A stretch of 34,336 bases of DNA from Thermodesulfobacteriales bacterium (GCA_026986115.1 JALSPG010000091.1:1-34336); one strand, 5' to 3'; shown: positions 8,688 to 17,289, counted from the stretch's first letter. Notes: generated by a model not told the origin, from the sequence alone. A program made the numbers and translations.

Positions 8688-10080
8688 TTTCCTCTACCAA
8701 TCTCTTGGGAAGACCGTCAAAAGGGCCATTTGACATAAAAAGCACTATGTCTTGGGGTAAAAGTATCTCTCTAAGAAAAGAAAACATTTCCTCTGACGAA
8801 GAGAAGGCCCAAGCCTTAATATTTCGCTCTCCAAGCCTTTGCACTAGAAGCTCCAGGTCAATCCTTTCATTTTCTGGAACCTTTTCAAGTTGAGGAGGTG
8901 ACTTAAGGAGAACCAAATCTGCCAACGAAAGGGCCTTGAGATAATCTTCCTCAAAAATTTTACGCCGGCTGGTATTGGTGCGAGGCTCAAAGCAAGCAAC
9001 AAGCCGTCTTGCAGGCCAAAGCTCACGGAAGGCCTCTATGGTAACTGCAACCGCTGTCGGGTGGTGTGCAAAATCATCCACTACCAAAAAAGGTGTTTCC
9101 AAAAGGATTTCCTGGCGTCTCTTGGTCCCTGGAAAAGTGGCAAAGGCCTCTTTTATAGACCCAGAAGAAAAGCCAAGCTCTTTTAAAAGACCAAAGACCG
9201 CCAGAGCGTTTAAGGCGTTATGTCTGCCAACCAGCGGAAGAAAAAATTTATCTTCCTTTCCTTTAAAAGAAAAACTAATTTCTTGACCTAATGGCCTCCG
9301 AGAAATATCTCTTTTGAGAAGAATTAAATCTCCCGTATTCCCATAACCTACTTTCTGTCCGGAAAAGGACTCTGCCAAAAGGCTTACTTCTTTATCGTCC
9401 GCAAAATAAAGCAACACCCCGGAAGGAGGCAAAAGAGAAACAAAATCAGAAAAGGCAACTTTTAAGGTCTTAAGATCAGGGTAGATATCAGCATGATCAA
9501 ACTCGATACCCGTCAAAATAGCTCCAAAAGGGGCATAATGAATAAATTTGGGACGCTTATCAAAAAAAGCCGAATCATATTCGTCTCCTTCAAGGACGAT
9601 ATATTCCCCTTCTCCGTAGCGGAAATTACGACCACGGTCTCGTAAAAGGCCCCCTATCAAAAATATAGGATCAACTCCCAACTTTTCTAAGGCGTAAGAT
9701 AATAGGGCTGAGGTAGTGGTTTTACCATGAGTACCAGCCACCACTAAGCTCTTACGCCCTCTTATAAAATAGCCAAAAAGGGCTTCAGGAAGAGAAAGAT
9801 AAGGTTTTTTGCTGGCTAGAACTTGAAGAACTTCAGGATTATCCTTCCGGATTACGTTTCCCACAATGATAAGATCTGGATCTTCGCGAACAATATTTTG
9901 CGGATTATAGCCAATATGCACCCGGGCTGAAATTTCTTCTAAAAGATCACTCATGGGAGGATAAACTGGGCCAGCCTCTGAACCACAAACTTCAAGCCCG
10001 GCTTCTTTAAAAAGACCAGCCAAAGCCCCCATCCCTACCCCACCAATTCCCATCAAATAAACTTTAAAAGGACTTTGCAT
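8674..10080 (-). CDS. mpl: Mpl-type murein peptide ligase (MurC-like Mur ligase)
   Basis: This is a 468-residue Mur ligase. The N-terminal Rossmann segment VYLMGIGGVGMGALAGL and the P-loop GTHGKTTTSALL are seen. The run EGDEYDSAFFDKRPKFIHYAPFGAILTGIEFDHADIYPDL (about residues 160-200) is characteristic of Mpl rather than MurC. Mpl joins recycled L-Ala-gamma-D-Glu-meso-DAP tripeptide to UDP-MurNAc in peptidoglycan recycling. GGGGGAG sits four bases before the ATG at 10080. The next gene nfi starts inside its last codons. The 84-base gap to the divergent plus-strand gene at 10165 must hold the promoter of this leftward operon (mpl, nfi, ispD, ppiD-like, carB and perhaps motAB). MurC is the main alternative, but the EYDSAFFDKR run argues against it. 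Confidence 0.9.
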   Translation of the reverse strand: MQSPFKVYLMGIGGVGMGALAGLFKEAGLEVCGSEAGPVYPPMSDLLEEISARVHIGYNPQNIVREDPDLIIVGNVIRKDNPEVLQVLASKKPYLSLPEALFGYFIRGRKSLVVAGTHGKTTTSALLSYALEKLGVDPIFLIGGLLRDRGRNFRYGEGEYIVLEGDEYDSAFFDKRPKFIHYAPFGAILTGIEFDHADIYPDLKTLKVAFSDFVSLLPPSGVLLYFADDKEVSLLAESFSGQKVGYGNTGDLILLKRDISRRPLGQEISFSFKGKEDKFFLPLVGRHNALNALAVFGLLKELGFSSGSIKEAFATFPGTKRRQEILLETPFLVVDDFAHHPTAVAVTIEAFRELWPARRLVACFEPRTNTSRRKIFEEDYLKALSLADLVLLKSPPQLEKVPENERIDLELLVQRLGERNIKAWAFSSSEEMFSFLREILLPQDIVLFMSNGPFDGLPKRLVEEIAKA

Positions 10081-10164
10081 TTATCTCCCCCAGAAAAGGA
10101 TGAGCATTAACTAATTTGGTAGATTTTTCTTCCGCAAAATTTTGAGCTCTGTTAAATTGCAAAT

Positions 10165-10647
10165 ATGCTAGTTGACCATCTGTTTTTGGTAAAGGCACAG
10201 GATTTTAACGAGGCCTGTGAACGTATCAGACGTTTTTTAAAAAAATATCAGCTAGTAGCCTATGAAAGTATCTCCTTCAAAGAAAATGGCTTACAGCCTT
10301 TCAATCCCCTCTTTTGGCAAACATTAGAAGAAGGTCTTTGTCGCAACAAGGCCTTTGTCAAAGAAAATCTCAAACTTTTACACGATGAGGGATTTGAAAA
10401 AACCCTTGATCTTCAAGATATCCCCCAAGGCTACCTTTCAAAACAACTCCACGTGATAGTACATTTTCTGGATGGCTTTTTCGGAATCGACTCTTTTTTC
10501 TATAATCTTATCGAAGATTCCCATTGGTTGAGCAAGGGCCTTTATCAAGAACTAAAGGTTAACCCGAATCTCTTTTGGCTGGTAAAAGTAAGGGCCTCTT
10601 CCTTAGCGGAAGAGCCCCTCTTTGAAAAGATTAAACATCCTTCTTAA
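10165..10647 (+). CDS. Unrecognised 160-residue protein
   Basis: I do not recognise this family. The product is 160 residues, soluble by appearance, with no signal peptide or membrane helix. It is rich in aromatic residues (many Phe, Leu and several Trp), has a charged N-terminal half, and a hydrophobic patch HVIVHFLDGFFGIDSFFYNLIEDSHW (about 95-120; shown to describe composition only as HVIVHFLDGFFG and IDSFFYNLIE). It is one of only two plus-strand genes here and diverges from mpl. There is no Shine-Dalgarno sequence; a TTAAAT element lies about ten bases before the ATG, which would fit a leaderless transcript. Its last bases overlap the end of the convergent Met/His-rich gene by four. Codon use resembles its neighbours, which supports it being a real gene. 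Confidence 0.7.
   Translation: MLVDHLFLVKAQDFNEACERIRRFLKKYQLVAYESISFKENGLQPFNPLFWQTLEEGLCRNKAFVKENLKLLHDEGFEKTLDLQDIPQGYLSKQLHVIVHFLDGFFGIDSFFYNLIEDSHWLSKGLYQELKVNPNLFWLVKVRASSLAEEPLFEKIKHPS
10581..10617 (-). terminator. Candidate terminator for the copper cluster, inside the orphan gene
   Basis: The arms are 10592-10602 and 10608-10617, giving ten pairs with one bulged base around a five-base loop. In the minus direction the stem is followed by TTACTTTTACC, a moderate U-tract. It lies about 27 bases past the stop of the Met/His-rich gene (10644) and within the coding sequence of the plus-strand orphan gene. In the plus direction the following sequence is a poorer U-tract. Confidence 0.45.
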
Positions 10648-10967
10648 TGCCACTTTTTGTGCCATTTTTGGTGATAATTTTTCTCCATTTCCTCGTGATG
10701 TTGTGAAGAAGAATTTTCTGAATTGCCCTCTTCGTGTTCTTTTTTCATCTGATTCCGATGCCTTTCCTTCTCTTCATGGTACTTTCGCATCTTCTCTGGC
10801 ATTGGCATGCCCTGGTGCCACTTCTGCCATTCCTCCGGACTCATCATTTGCCCTTTCTTAGGACAATTCGGACATGGACAAGTCTTTTCGGCCTTTTTGG
10901 CTTCCATAGCTAAAGAAACACCCGTCCACAGAAAAACCGCCAACAATACTCCCCAAAACTTTTGCAT
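10644..10967 (-). CDS. Small exported Met/His/Cys-rich protein, candidate periplasmic copper binder
   Basis: I chose the ATG at 10967, seven bases after GGAGGAGG; this gives 107 residues starting MQKFWGVLLAVFLWTGVSLA, a clear signal peptide with likely cleavage near A20. The frame is open 13 codons further up, but that extension would bury the signal peptide. The mature part has a CPCPNC cluster (C30, C32, C35), nine His, about seven Met and many Glu/Lys, and ends in repeated WH pairs. It has no known catalytic domain. Its position 99 bases after copA suggests a periplasmic copper (or other soft metal) buffer or chaperone, which is inference from composition and context. The intervening AT-rich gap contains a TATAAT-like box (11050-11055), so it may have its own promoter. 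Confidence 0.72.
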   Translation of the reverse strand: MQKFWGVLLAVFLWTGVSLAMEAKKAEKTCPCPNCPKKGQMMSPEEWQKWHQGMPMPEKMRKYHEEKERHRNQMKKEHEEGNSENSSSQHHEEMEKNYHQKWHKKWH

Positions 10968-11066
10968 CTTCAACCTCCTCCAGATTCTAAATTTTTGGAT
11001 TTTCAATTCCTACCAAAACAATATATTTGGATTCTAAAGCAATTTTAAAATTATATCAAGTAAAAA

Positions 11067-13577
11067 TTACAATTTAACACGTTTTAATCTCAAAGCGTTG
11101 GTAACTACAGAGACTGAACTCATAGCCATGGCCGCGGCGGCAATGGCTGGAGAGAGTCTCAAACCATAAAAGGGGTATAGAAGCCCAGCTGCAAGAGGTA
11201 TGGCGAGCACATTGTAAGCAAAGGCCCAAAAGAGATTTTGTTTAATAATGCGAAGGGTTTTCCGCGAAAGACGGATAGCTTTAGGCACGAGGCGCAAATC
11301 TGGCCGCATAAGAGCCACATCTGCAGCCTCAAGGGCGATATCTGTGCCGGAAGAAAGGGCTATTCCCAGATCCGCTGCTGCTAGAGCCGGAGCATCGTTG
11401 ACACCATCTCCTACCATGGCAACTCGAACTTTTTGACGTAATTTCTCGATTTTACGGCTTTTCTCGGCAGGTAAGACTTCAGCCCAAAAATCGTCCACCC
11501 CAAGTTCTGAGGCCACCGCCTGAGCTGTGAGGAAATTGTCTCCCGTAAGCATATATACTTTAAGCCCCATGGCCTGTAAGGCCCGAATCGTCTCACGGGC
11601 TTCCGGACGAGGAGAATCGGCAAGAGAAATAAGCCCTAGAATTTGCGGCCCCCAAAAGACCCATACCACCGTCTGCCCTTTCTGGGCCAAACGTGAAGAA
11701 GCTTTGAAAAGTTCCCCCGGAATTTCTAGCCCAAATTTTTGGAGGAGTTCTTTTTTACCTACTCCAGCCGGCTTACCCTTTATCTCCCCAAGGATCCCGA
11801 AGCCCACTTCAGCCCGCATTTTTTGGGCCTCAAAAGGAGAAAAATGTTTGGCCTTAAGAGCAATAGCTCTTGAAAGAGGATGTTCGGAGTGCTTCTCCAA
11901 GGCTCCCGCAACCTTGAGAACCGTCTCAAGCTTTTGGCCTGGAGCAGGGATAATTTCTCTCACTTCAGGCTGGCCTTTGGTAAGGGTGCCCGTCTTATCA
12001 AAGATACAGGCCTTTACTTTAGCTCCTTCTTCAAGGGCCAAGGCATTTTTAACCAGAATTCCTTCCTGAGCTGCTCTTCCCGTGCCTACCATTACAGCTG
12101 CCGGAGTAGCAAGCCCCATGGCGCAGGGACAGGCAATCACTAATACCGACACAAAAGAAAGAAGGGCATTGGTAAGTTTGGGAGAAGGCCCCCAGAAGTA
12201 CCAAATTAAAAAGGTAAGTGTAGCTATCAAAAGTACCAAGGGCACAAAAATACCTGCCACTTTATCTGCCAAACGTTGAATTTTGGCCTTAGAGCCTTGA
12301 GCCTCTTCGACCAGACGCGCAATAGTGGCCAAAACGGTATCTTTGCCGATTTTCTCCACCCTAATCTTCAAAATACCGTGAGTATTTAAGGTGCCGCCGA
12401 TTACTTTATCTCCCGGGCCTTTCTCCACTGGAAGACTTTCTCCAGTAAGCATAGATTCATCGAGTGCCGAACGACCTTCAATGATTACCCCGTCTGCAGG
12501 AAGACGTTCTCCAGGCTTTACTATGACCACGTCACCAGGCAATAAAGAGGTTGCAGGAACTTCTTGCTCCAATCCATTTCTAATCACCCTTGCCGTAGGG
12601 GGTGCAAGGGAGAGAAGTTTTCTTACGGCCTCTGTCGCACGCCCCCGGGCTCTAACCTCCAGATATCTGCCTAACAAAACAAAGGCGATAATCATTACTG
12701 CAGAATCAAAATAAACATGCAAAGGAAGGCCAGCCCTTAAAAAAATACCCGGAAAGAAAGTTACCACCGAAGAGTAAAAATAGGCTGCAAGGGTACCTAA
12801 AGAAACCAGCGTATTCATATCGGCACTGCGATGCTTAAGTGCTGTCCAAGCTCGTTTTAAAAACTCTCCCCCAGCATAAAACTGTACGGGTGTAGTCAAA
12901 GAAAAAAGGAGATAAAAACGCCACGGAAGGGATATCTTTTCAACCCAAGGAAAAAGTCCGGGCATTGAGAGAAAAAAAACCAATGGAGCCAGCCCCCAAG
13001 CCACCCATAGACGTTTGCGCAGAGCCGATAAGCGATCTTCTTCTGAAAAAATTTTTTCTGTAACAAGGCCTAAAAACTGATATCCCTCCTCTTCAATGAC
13101 TTTCTGTAGGAGGGAAATATTTACTAAACCGGGATCAAAAAGTACTTGCCCCTGCGAAGCAGCAAAATTGACGCGGGCTTCCTTTACTCCAGCTATTTTG
13201 GAAAGGGCCTTCTCGATACGGGCAGCACAGGCCGCACAGCTCATCCCACCAATGCGGAAAGATACCTGCCGCAGGCCTTCTTCAGACGATCGGAGTTCGT
13301 AACCTTCTTCTTTGACCCGTTTCTCCAAAATCGCAGGCGATATCTTGGCAGGATCATATAGGATTTCTGCTGTTTCGGTCGCAAAGTTGACCTGGGCCTC
13401 TGCTACCCCAGGAAGAGACTTAAGGACCTTTTCAATGCGGGATGCACAAGCCGCACAACTCATCCCGCTCACCTTGTAAAAGGCCTTTTTAAGACCTTCT
13501 GGGGACGGAGAGGCAGAAGAGGTCACCTCACGTGTTTGAGGGAAGGAACAAGAAGTATCGCAGATCTTTTCGGCCAT
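11067..13577 (-). CDS. copA: Copper-exporting P1B-type ATPase
   Basis: This is an 836-residue Cu+ pump of the inner membrane. Two N-terminal metal-binding domains carry GMSCAAC (C41/C44 and C114/C117). Eight membrane helices are expected, with the transport motif [12 protein letters not shown], the phosphorylation site DKTGTLTKG, the SEHPLS nucleotide-binding signature and [10 protein letters not shown]. The C-terminal [13 protein letters not shown] is typical of CopA. An extra Cys pair (CDTSC, residues 6-10) precedes the first domain. The CPC motif with the double GMSCAAC points to Cu(I) rather than Zn/Cd. The start overlaps the copZ stop by one base (TAATG), so the two are coupled. No copper-responsive regulator gene is visible in this window. 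Confidence 0.96.
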   Translation of the reverse strand: MAEKICDTSCSFPQTREVTSSASPSPEGLKKAFYKVSGMSCAACASRIEKVLKSLPGVAEAQVNFATETAEILYDPAKISPAILEKRVKEEGYELRSSEEGLRQVSFRIGGMSCAACAARIEKALSKIAGVKEARVNFAASQGQVLFDPGLVNISLLQKVIEEEGYQFLGLVTEKIFSEEDRLSALRKRLWVAWGLAPLVFFLSMPGLFPWVEKISLPWRFYLLFSLTTPVQFYAGGEFLKRAWTALKHRSADMNTLVSLGTLAAYFYSSVVTFFPGIFLRAGLPLHVYFDSAVMIIAFVLLGRYLEVRARGRATEAVRKLLSLAPPTARVIRNGLEQEVPATSLLPGDVVIVKPGERLPADGVIIEGRSALDESMLTGESLPVEKGPGDKVIGGTLNTHGILKIRVEKIGKDTVLATIARLVEEAQGSKAKIQRLADKVAGIFVPLVLLIATLTFLIWYFWGPSPKLTNALLSFVSVLVIACPCAMGLATPAAVMVGTGRAAQEGILVKNALALEEGAKVKACIFDKTGTLTKGQPEVREIIPAPGQKLETVLKVAGALEKHSEHPLSRAIALKAKHFSPFEAQKMRAEVGFGILGEIKGKPAGVGKKELLQKFGLEIPGELFKASSRLAQKGQTVVWVFWGPQILGLISLADSPRPEARETIRALQAMGLKVYMLTGDNFLTAQAVASELGVDDFWAEVLPAEKSRKIEKLRQKVRVAMVGDGVNDAPALAAADLGIALSSGTDIALEAADVALMRPDLRLVPKAIRLSRKTLRIIKQNLFWAFAYNVLAIPLAAGLLYPFYGLRLSPAIAAAAMAMSSVSVVTNALRLKRVKL

Positions 13578-13780
13578 TAACCCCTCACCACCTTGTAACC
13601 CGCTTCTTCAATGGCCTTAGCAATTTCTTCAAGGCTTAAATTTTCCGGGCGTTCAAAAGTGGCTTCACCCCTTTCTAAAGAAACCCTGACGTTTTTCACA
13701 CCAGGGAGACTCTGCAGGGCCTTTGTGACCCGCTTGACACAATGTTCACAGCTCATGCCGGAAATCTTGATGGTAATCAT
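13577..13780 (-). CDS. copZ: Copper chaperone CopZ
   Basis: This is a 67-residue heavy-metal-associated domain protein: [17 protein letters not shown] at the N-terminus holds the metal-binding Cys pair (C10 and C13), followed by the ferredoxin-like beta-alpha-beta-beta-alpha-beta pattern and a conserved GYKV near the end. CopZ delivers Cu(I) to the N-terminal domains of CopA in the cytoplasm; the one-base overlap with copA supports this pairing. Its Shine-Dalgarno AGGAGG is formed by the last two Arg codons of the upstream (broken) cytochrome gene, whose stop lies four bases before the copZ ATG. Confidence 0.94.
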   Translation of the reverse strand: MITIKISGMSCEHCVKRVTKALQSLPGVKNVRVSLERGEATFERPENLSLEEIAKAIEEAGYKVVRG

Positions 13781-13784
13781 TTAG

Positions 13785-14040
13785 CTACCTCCTCTGACTT
13801 AGGTATTCGATCAGAAGACGAGCTTCGTCTTCGTTTATATCAGCACCATAGTTTTGCATGCGTCGAATAGTTGTTTCCCACCATTGAGCATCCTTCTTTT
13901 TGTCGTAGATTCTTTTGGTACTATGTCATTGATGACATTTACTGTTGATAATGGCCGTGGCCTTCTTCTCAAGAGGACTCTTGGAACAAGAAGCCATAAA
14001 TAGGAAACTTATCATTAAGAAGTATAAGAAAATATTTCAT
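13785..14040 (-). pseudogene. Mono-heme c-type cytochrome lipoprotein gene with a frameshift and an in-frame TGA
   Basis: This was read by hand. AGGAGG (14050-14045) precedes ATG at 14040, giving MKYFLILL. If the single A at 14016 is skipped, the frame continues as MISFLFMASCSKS, together a clean lipoprotein signal with lipobox MASC. The same frame goes on to NSKCHQ-stop-HS: TGT CAT CAA TGA CAT, so TGA (13928-13926) stands exactly where the second Cys of a CXXCH heme site belongs. After it the frame is open and family-like (WWETTIRRMQNYGAD, then DEARLLIEYL) to TAG at 13787-13785. The WxxxxRMxxYGA and LxxYL pattern is typical of small mono-heme cytochromes. Two lesions favour a pseudogene (or sequence errors). 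A selenocysteine reading is possible in principle, but I see no convincing SECIS hairpin downstream. Confidence 0.75.
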
Positions 14041-14093
14041 AAAACCTCCTAATCAAAAATTTTACTAATTTTAAAATAGAAAAAATTTCTTCG

Positions 14094-15095
14094 ATGTCAA
14101 TTACTATTTTTCAGCTGGGAAAACCAAAACTTTTGTTGGCTCCGATGGCAGGTCTTACGCATGCCGCTTTTAGAGAATTGGTAACATCTTATGGAGGTTG
14201 CAGTCTTTATTTTACAGAAATGTTAAATGTCCGGGCTTTGGTATTTCAAAACCCCGAAAAAGACCCGTATTTAATTAAAGGCACAAAAGATCGCCCCCTT
14301 TTTGCCCAGTTAGTAGGAAAAGACCCGGAACTTTTTGCCAAGGCGGTAAAAAAGCTTGACGAAGTCTTTTCTTTTGACGGTTATGATGTGAATTTTGGCT
14401 GTGCCAGAGGAGTAATCCAGCGTTACGGCTGGGGAGCATCTCTCCTAAGAGAGCCTCGCTTATGTGTAGAGATCTTGCTAGCAGTGAAGGAAAACACCGC
14501 TAAACCGATTTCCGCTAAAATACGAAGCCCGGAACATCGCAAAGAAGAACTTTTGAATTTAGTGGAGGAGTTTTTCAAAGCTGGTATTTCTTTTCTTACG
14601 TTCCATCCCCGAGCTCCGCAAGATGGCTTTCGCCGCCCGGCAAGATGGGAAGAAATAAGCTGGCTCAAAAAAGCCTTCCCTAATTTCCCTATAATAGGAA
14701 ATGGGGATGTCTTTTCTCCCCAAGATGCCCAGAAAATGCTTCTTCAATGTGGCTGCGAAGGTGTAATGATTGGTCGGGCAGCACTTTTACGACCCTGGAT
14801 CTTCAGAGATACCCTCCTCTATCTCAAAGGAGAAAAAATTCCACCCCCGCCCCCAAGCCTTGAAGCCCCGGAAAAATTGGCAAAATTAATTGCATATTTA
14901 TTACCTGAGGAAATACAAGAAAAGCGTTTTGAACTCTGGCTTTTTTGGTATCTCCAAAATTTTCCCTACGGGTTACATTACTTTGGAAAAATAAAAAAGC
15001 AAAAGGGGCTAGCGGCCAAGCTAGCCCTTTTGCAAGAATTACTCGCTAAGGAAAAAATAGGCCCCTACCCTGCTAGGCCCTATCTTCTCCGCTAA
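14094..15095 (+). CDS. dus: tRNA-dihydrouridine synthase
   Basis: This is a 333-residue FMN-dependent enzyme that reduces uridines in the tRNA D-loop. The TIM-barrel start LLLAPMAGLTHAAFR, the TEM segment, QLVGKDPELF and the catalytic NFGC (C103) followed by YGWGASLL are seen. ITFHPRAP-type (FLTFHPRAPQDGF), IIGNGDVFSP and GVMIGRAALLRPWIF phosphate-binding motifs follow. The residue after the catalytic Cys is Ala where Pro is usual. The ATG at 14094 has no good Shine-Dalgarno. It diverges from the cytochrome-copZ-copA operon over a 53-base AT-rich gap and converges on pnp with a 23-base tail overlap. Its coding sequence contains the pnp terminator on the other strand. Subfamily (DusA/B/C) was not assigned. 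Confidence 0.93.
   Translation: MSITIFQLGKPKLLLAPMAGLTHAAFRELVTSYGGCSLYFTEMLNVRALVFQNPEKDPYLIKGTKDRPLFAQLVGKDPELFAKAVKKLDEVFSFDGYDVNFGCARGVIQRYGWGASLLREPRLCVEILLAVKENTAKPISAKIRSPEHRKEELLNLVEEFFKAGISFLTFHPRAPQDGFRRPARWEEISWLKKAFPNFPIIGNGDVFSPQDAQKMLLQCGCEGVMIGRAALLRPWIFRDTLLYLKGEKIPPPPPSLEAPEKLAKLIAYLLPEEIQEKRFELWLFWYLQNFPYGLHYFGKIKKQKGLAAKLALLQELLAKEKIGPYPARPYLLR
14987..15033 (-). terminator. Intrinsic terminator of pnp, embedded in dus
   Basis: In the minus direction, 15033-15020 (GCAAAAGGGCTAGC) pairs with 15013-14999 (one bulged base) around a six-base loop. The stem is followed by TTTTTTATTTTT (14998-14987). This is a textbook intrinsic terminator, 40 bases past the pnp stop, lying wholly inside the coding sequence of the convergent dus gene. 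Confidence 0.85.
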
Positions 15096-17202
15096 CATCT
15101 TCTGTAGGCCTCTCTTTTAAAGATTCAGAGAGAGCTGCCTTGCGGGAAAGCTTGATACGGCCCATTTTATCGATGTCTATTACTTTTACCAAGACCTCAT
15201 CACCTTCGCGTAAAATATCGGTTACGTTTTTAACTCGTCGATTATCAAGCTGTGAGATGTGGATGAGGCCTTCAGTGCCAGGAAAAATTTCTACAAAAGC
15301 CCCGAAATCCGCCACTCTGGTTACTCGCCCCAGATAGAGCTTTCCGACTTCCGCCTCCTGCGTAACTTCCTTTACCATTTTAGCCGCTTTCTCCGCAGCT
15401 TCAGACGAAGAAGAATAAATCCGCACCAGACCTGTCTTGTCATCAATATCAATTTTCACGTCCCCACAAGCCGCGATGATACCTTTGATGGTTTTTCCTC
15501 CAGGACCAATAAGATCGCGCACCTTCTCTGGACTGATTTCTACTGTGAGGACTTTGGGGGCATATGCAGAAAGTTTTTCTCGAGGCTTTTCTAATACTTC
15601 TCGCATCTTGGCTAGAATCTCAAGACGGGCCTTGCGGGCCCTTAAAAGGGCCTCAGCCATAATCTCACGTGTTATACCGCTAATCTTTATATCCATCTGC
15701 AGGGCAGTAACCCCTTTTTCCGTGCCAGCAACCTTAAAATCCATATCTCCCATGCGATCCTCATCGCCAAGAATATCGGTAAGAATGACTACCTGCTCTC
15801 CTTCCTTTATAAGACCCATGGCAATGCCAGCCACCATGTCTTTGATAGGAACTCCGGCATCCATAAGTGATAGGGTAGCCCCACATACCGTGGCCATGGA
15901 AGAAGAACCATTTGACTCCAGAACATCAGAGACCACCCGAATAGTGTAAGGAAATTCTTCTTCTGAGGGCACCACCGGAGTCAAAGCGCGTTCTGCAAGC
16001 ATACCATGGCCAATCTCCCGCCGGGAAGGGCCCCTTAAAGGTCGCACTTCGCCTACACAATAAGGCGGAAAATTATAATGGAGAATAAAATGCTTAAAGA
16101 CTTCTTCCCCTGGCATATCAATGCGCTGCTCTTCCTCTGGACTCCCTAAGGTGGCTACGGTCAAAACCTGAGTCTCTCCCCGAGTAAAAATTGCTGAACC
16201 ATGGGTACGAGGTAGTACAGACACCTCAGCCCAAATGGGGCGGATTTCCTCTGGACGCCGACCATCAATCCGGAGTCCTTCTTTTAAGAGACGCTCTCGT
16301 AAGAGCTCCTTTTCAAATTCTTCAAAATATTCCCGTATCTCCCCTTCACGCCCTGCTTGAACTTCTCCCAAAGCTTCAAGAAGGGCCTTAAAAACTTCTT
16401 TGCGTTTCCGATTTCGCTCCACCTTCGAAGGGGTTGTAATCACTTCCTTTAGCCCGTTAAGAGCTAGTTCTTTCACTTTGCCCTTTAAAGTCTCATCCAC
16501 AGGCGGTTCTTCGAAAGCCATCTTGGGGCGACCAGCTTTTTCTCTTAATTCGTGCTGAAGTGTAAGGAGTGGTTTGAGATTCTCATGGGCAAAAAAAAGC
16601 GCCTCTTTAACGACCTCTTCCGGCACTTCCTTAGTCATTCCTTCCACCATTACGATAGCTTCTTCACTCCCTACAATCACAAGGTTAAGATCACTCTCTT
16701 TAAGGAGACTAGCAGAAGGATTGAGAACAAACTCTCCCTCCACCCGACCCACCCGCACGGCTGCCACCGGACCTGCAAAAGGGATATGAGAAACCTCAAG
16801 AGCAGCTGAAGCTGCTGTAATAGCTACAATGTCTGGATCAACCTCCGGATCCATAGAAAGTACAGTTGCCATTACCTGAGTTTCATATCGCCAGCCCTTG
16901 GGAAATAAGGGTCTTATGGGTCGATCGATGAGACGGGCAGTAATAATCTCTTTTTCACTCCCTTTACCAACTTCTCTGCGGAAATAGCTTCCCGGAATTC
17001 GCCCCGCGGCGTAATACATTTCTTGATACTCAACACTCAAAGGCAAAAAATCCATCTCTTTTGGTTCGTCGGAAGCCACCACAGTCACTAGAACCACAGT
17101 ATCTCCATAAGTGGCCCAAACTGCGCCATGCGCCTGTTTAGCCACTTTTCCGGTCTCAAGACTGAACCGGCGACCAGCGATTTCCATTTCTACACGATGC
17201 AT
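15073..17202 (-). CDS. pnp: Polyribonucleotide nucleotidyltransferase (PNPase)
   Basis: This is 709 residues, the standard length. It degrades RNA 3' to 5' with phosphate and can also add tails; it works in the cytoplasm, often in the degradosome. Two RNase PH-like domains (about 1-230 and 300-540; FTRGETQVLTVATLG and YNFPPYCVGEVRPLRGPSRREIGHG-type residues are seen), a KH domain with IGPGGKTIKGI and a C-terminal S1 domain (VTRVADFGAFVEIFPGTEGLIHISQL, described by its ends VTRVADFGAFVEI and EGLIHISQL) occur in order. AAGGAG lies before the ATG at 17202. A TATAAT box (17228-17223) between the rpsO terminator and pnp suggests a private promoter, although the -35 is poor. Confidence 0.97.
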   Translation of the reverse strand: MHRVEMEIAGRRFSLETGKVAKQAHGAVWATYGDTVVLVTVVASDEPKEMDFLPLSVEYQEMYYAAGRIPGSYFRREVGKGSEKEIITARLIDRPIRPLFPKGWRYETQVMATVLSMDPEVDPDIVAITAASAALEVSHIPFAGPVAAVRVGRVEGEFVLNPSASLLKESDLNLVIVGSEEAIVMVEGMTKEVPEEVVKEALFFAHENLKPLLTLQHELREKAGRPKMAFEEPPVDETLKGKVKELALNGLKEVITTPSKVERNRKRKEVFKALLEALGEVQAGREGEIREYFEEFEKELLRERLLKEGLRIDGRRPEEIRPIWAEVSVLPRTHGSAIFTRGETQVLTVATLGSPEEEQRIDMPGEEVFKHFILHYNFPPYCVGEVRPLRGPSRREIGHGMLAERALTPVVPSEEEFPYTIRVVSDVLESNGSSSMATVCGATLSLMDAGVPIKDMVAGIAMGLIKEGEQVVILTDILGDEDRMGDMDFKVAGTEKGVTALQMDIKISGITREIMAEALLRARKARLEILAKMREVLEKPREKLSAYAPKVLTVEISPEKVRDLIGPGGKTIKGIIAACGDVKIDIDDKTGLVRIYSSSSEAAEKAAKMVKEVTQEAEVGKLYLGRVTRVADFGAFVEIFPGTEGLIHISQLDNRRVKNVTDILREGDEVLVKVIDIDKMGRIKLSRKAALSESLKERPTEDVSGEDRA

Positions 17203-17261
17203 ATCCTTATCACTCCTTTCGAATTATAAAGACGTTGTCTCTTCCTAAAAAAACCCAAAAT

Positions 17262-17289
17262 AAAAGGGCGGACCTAAGCCCGCCCTTTT
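17262..17289 (-). terminator. Terminator-like hairpin between rpsO and pnp
   Basis: A perfect 10-bp inverted repeat, AAAAGGGCGG (17262-17271) and CCGCCCTTTT (17280-17289), surrounds an 8-base loop directly after the rpsO stop. In the minus direction it is followed by ATTTTGGGTTTTTTT. It probably ends or attenuates transcription after rpsO. In E. coli the same junction carries an RNase III hairpin used in PNPase autoregulation, so a processing role is the alternative. Confidence 0.75.

Noticed and set aside
13850-13925. SECIS element downstream of the TGA in the cytochrome gene
   Set aside because: Within about 60 bases I find only short pairings (for example ACCA with UGGU, and AUC with GAU) and no stem with a G-containing apical loop at the usual distance. 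A folding program is needed; by eye it is not supported.
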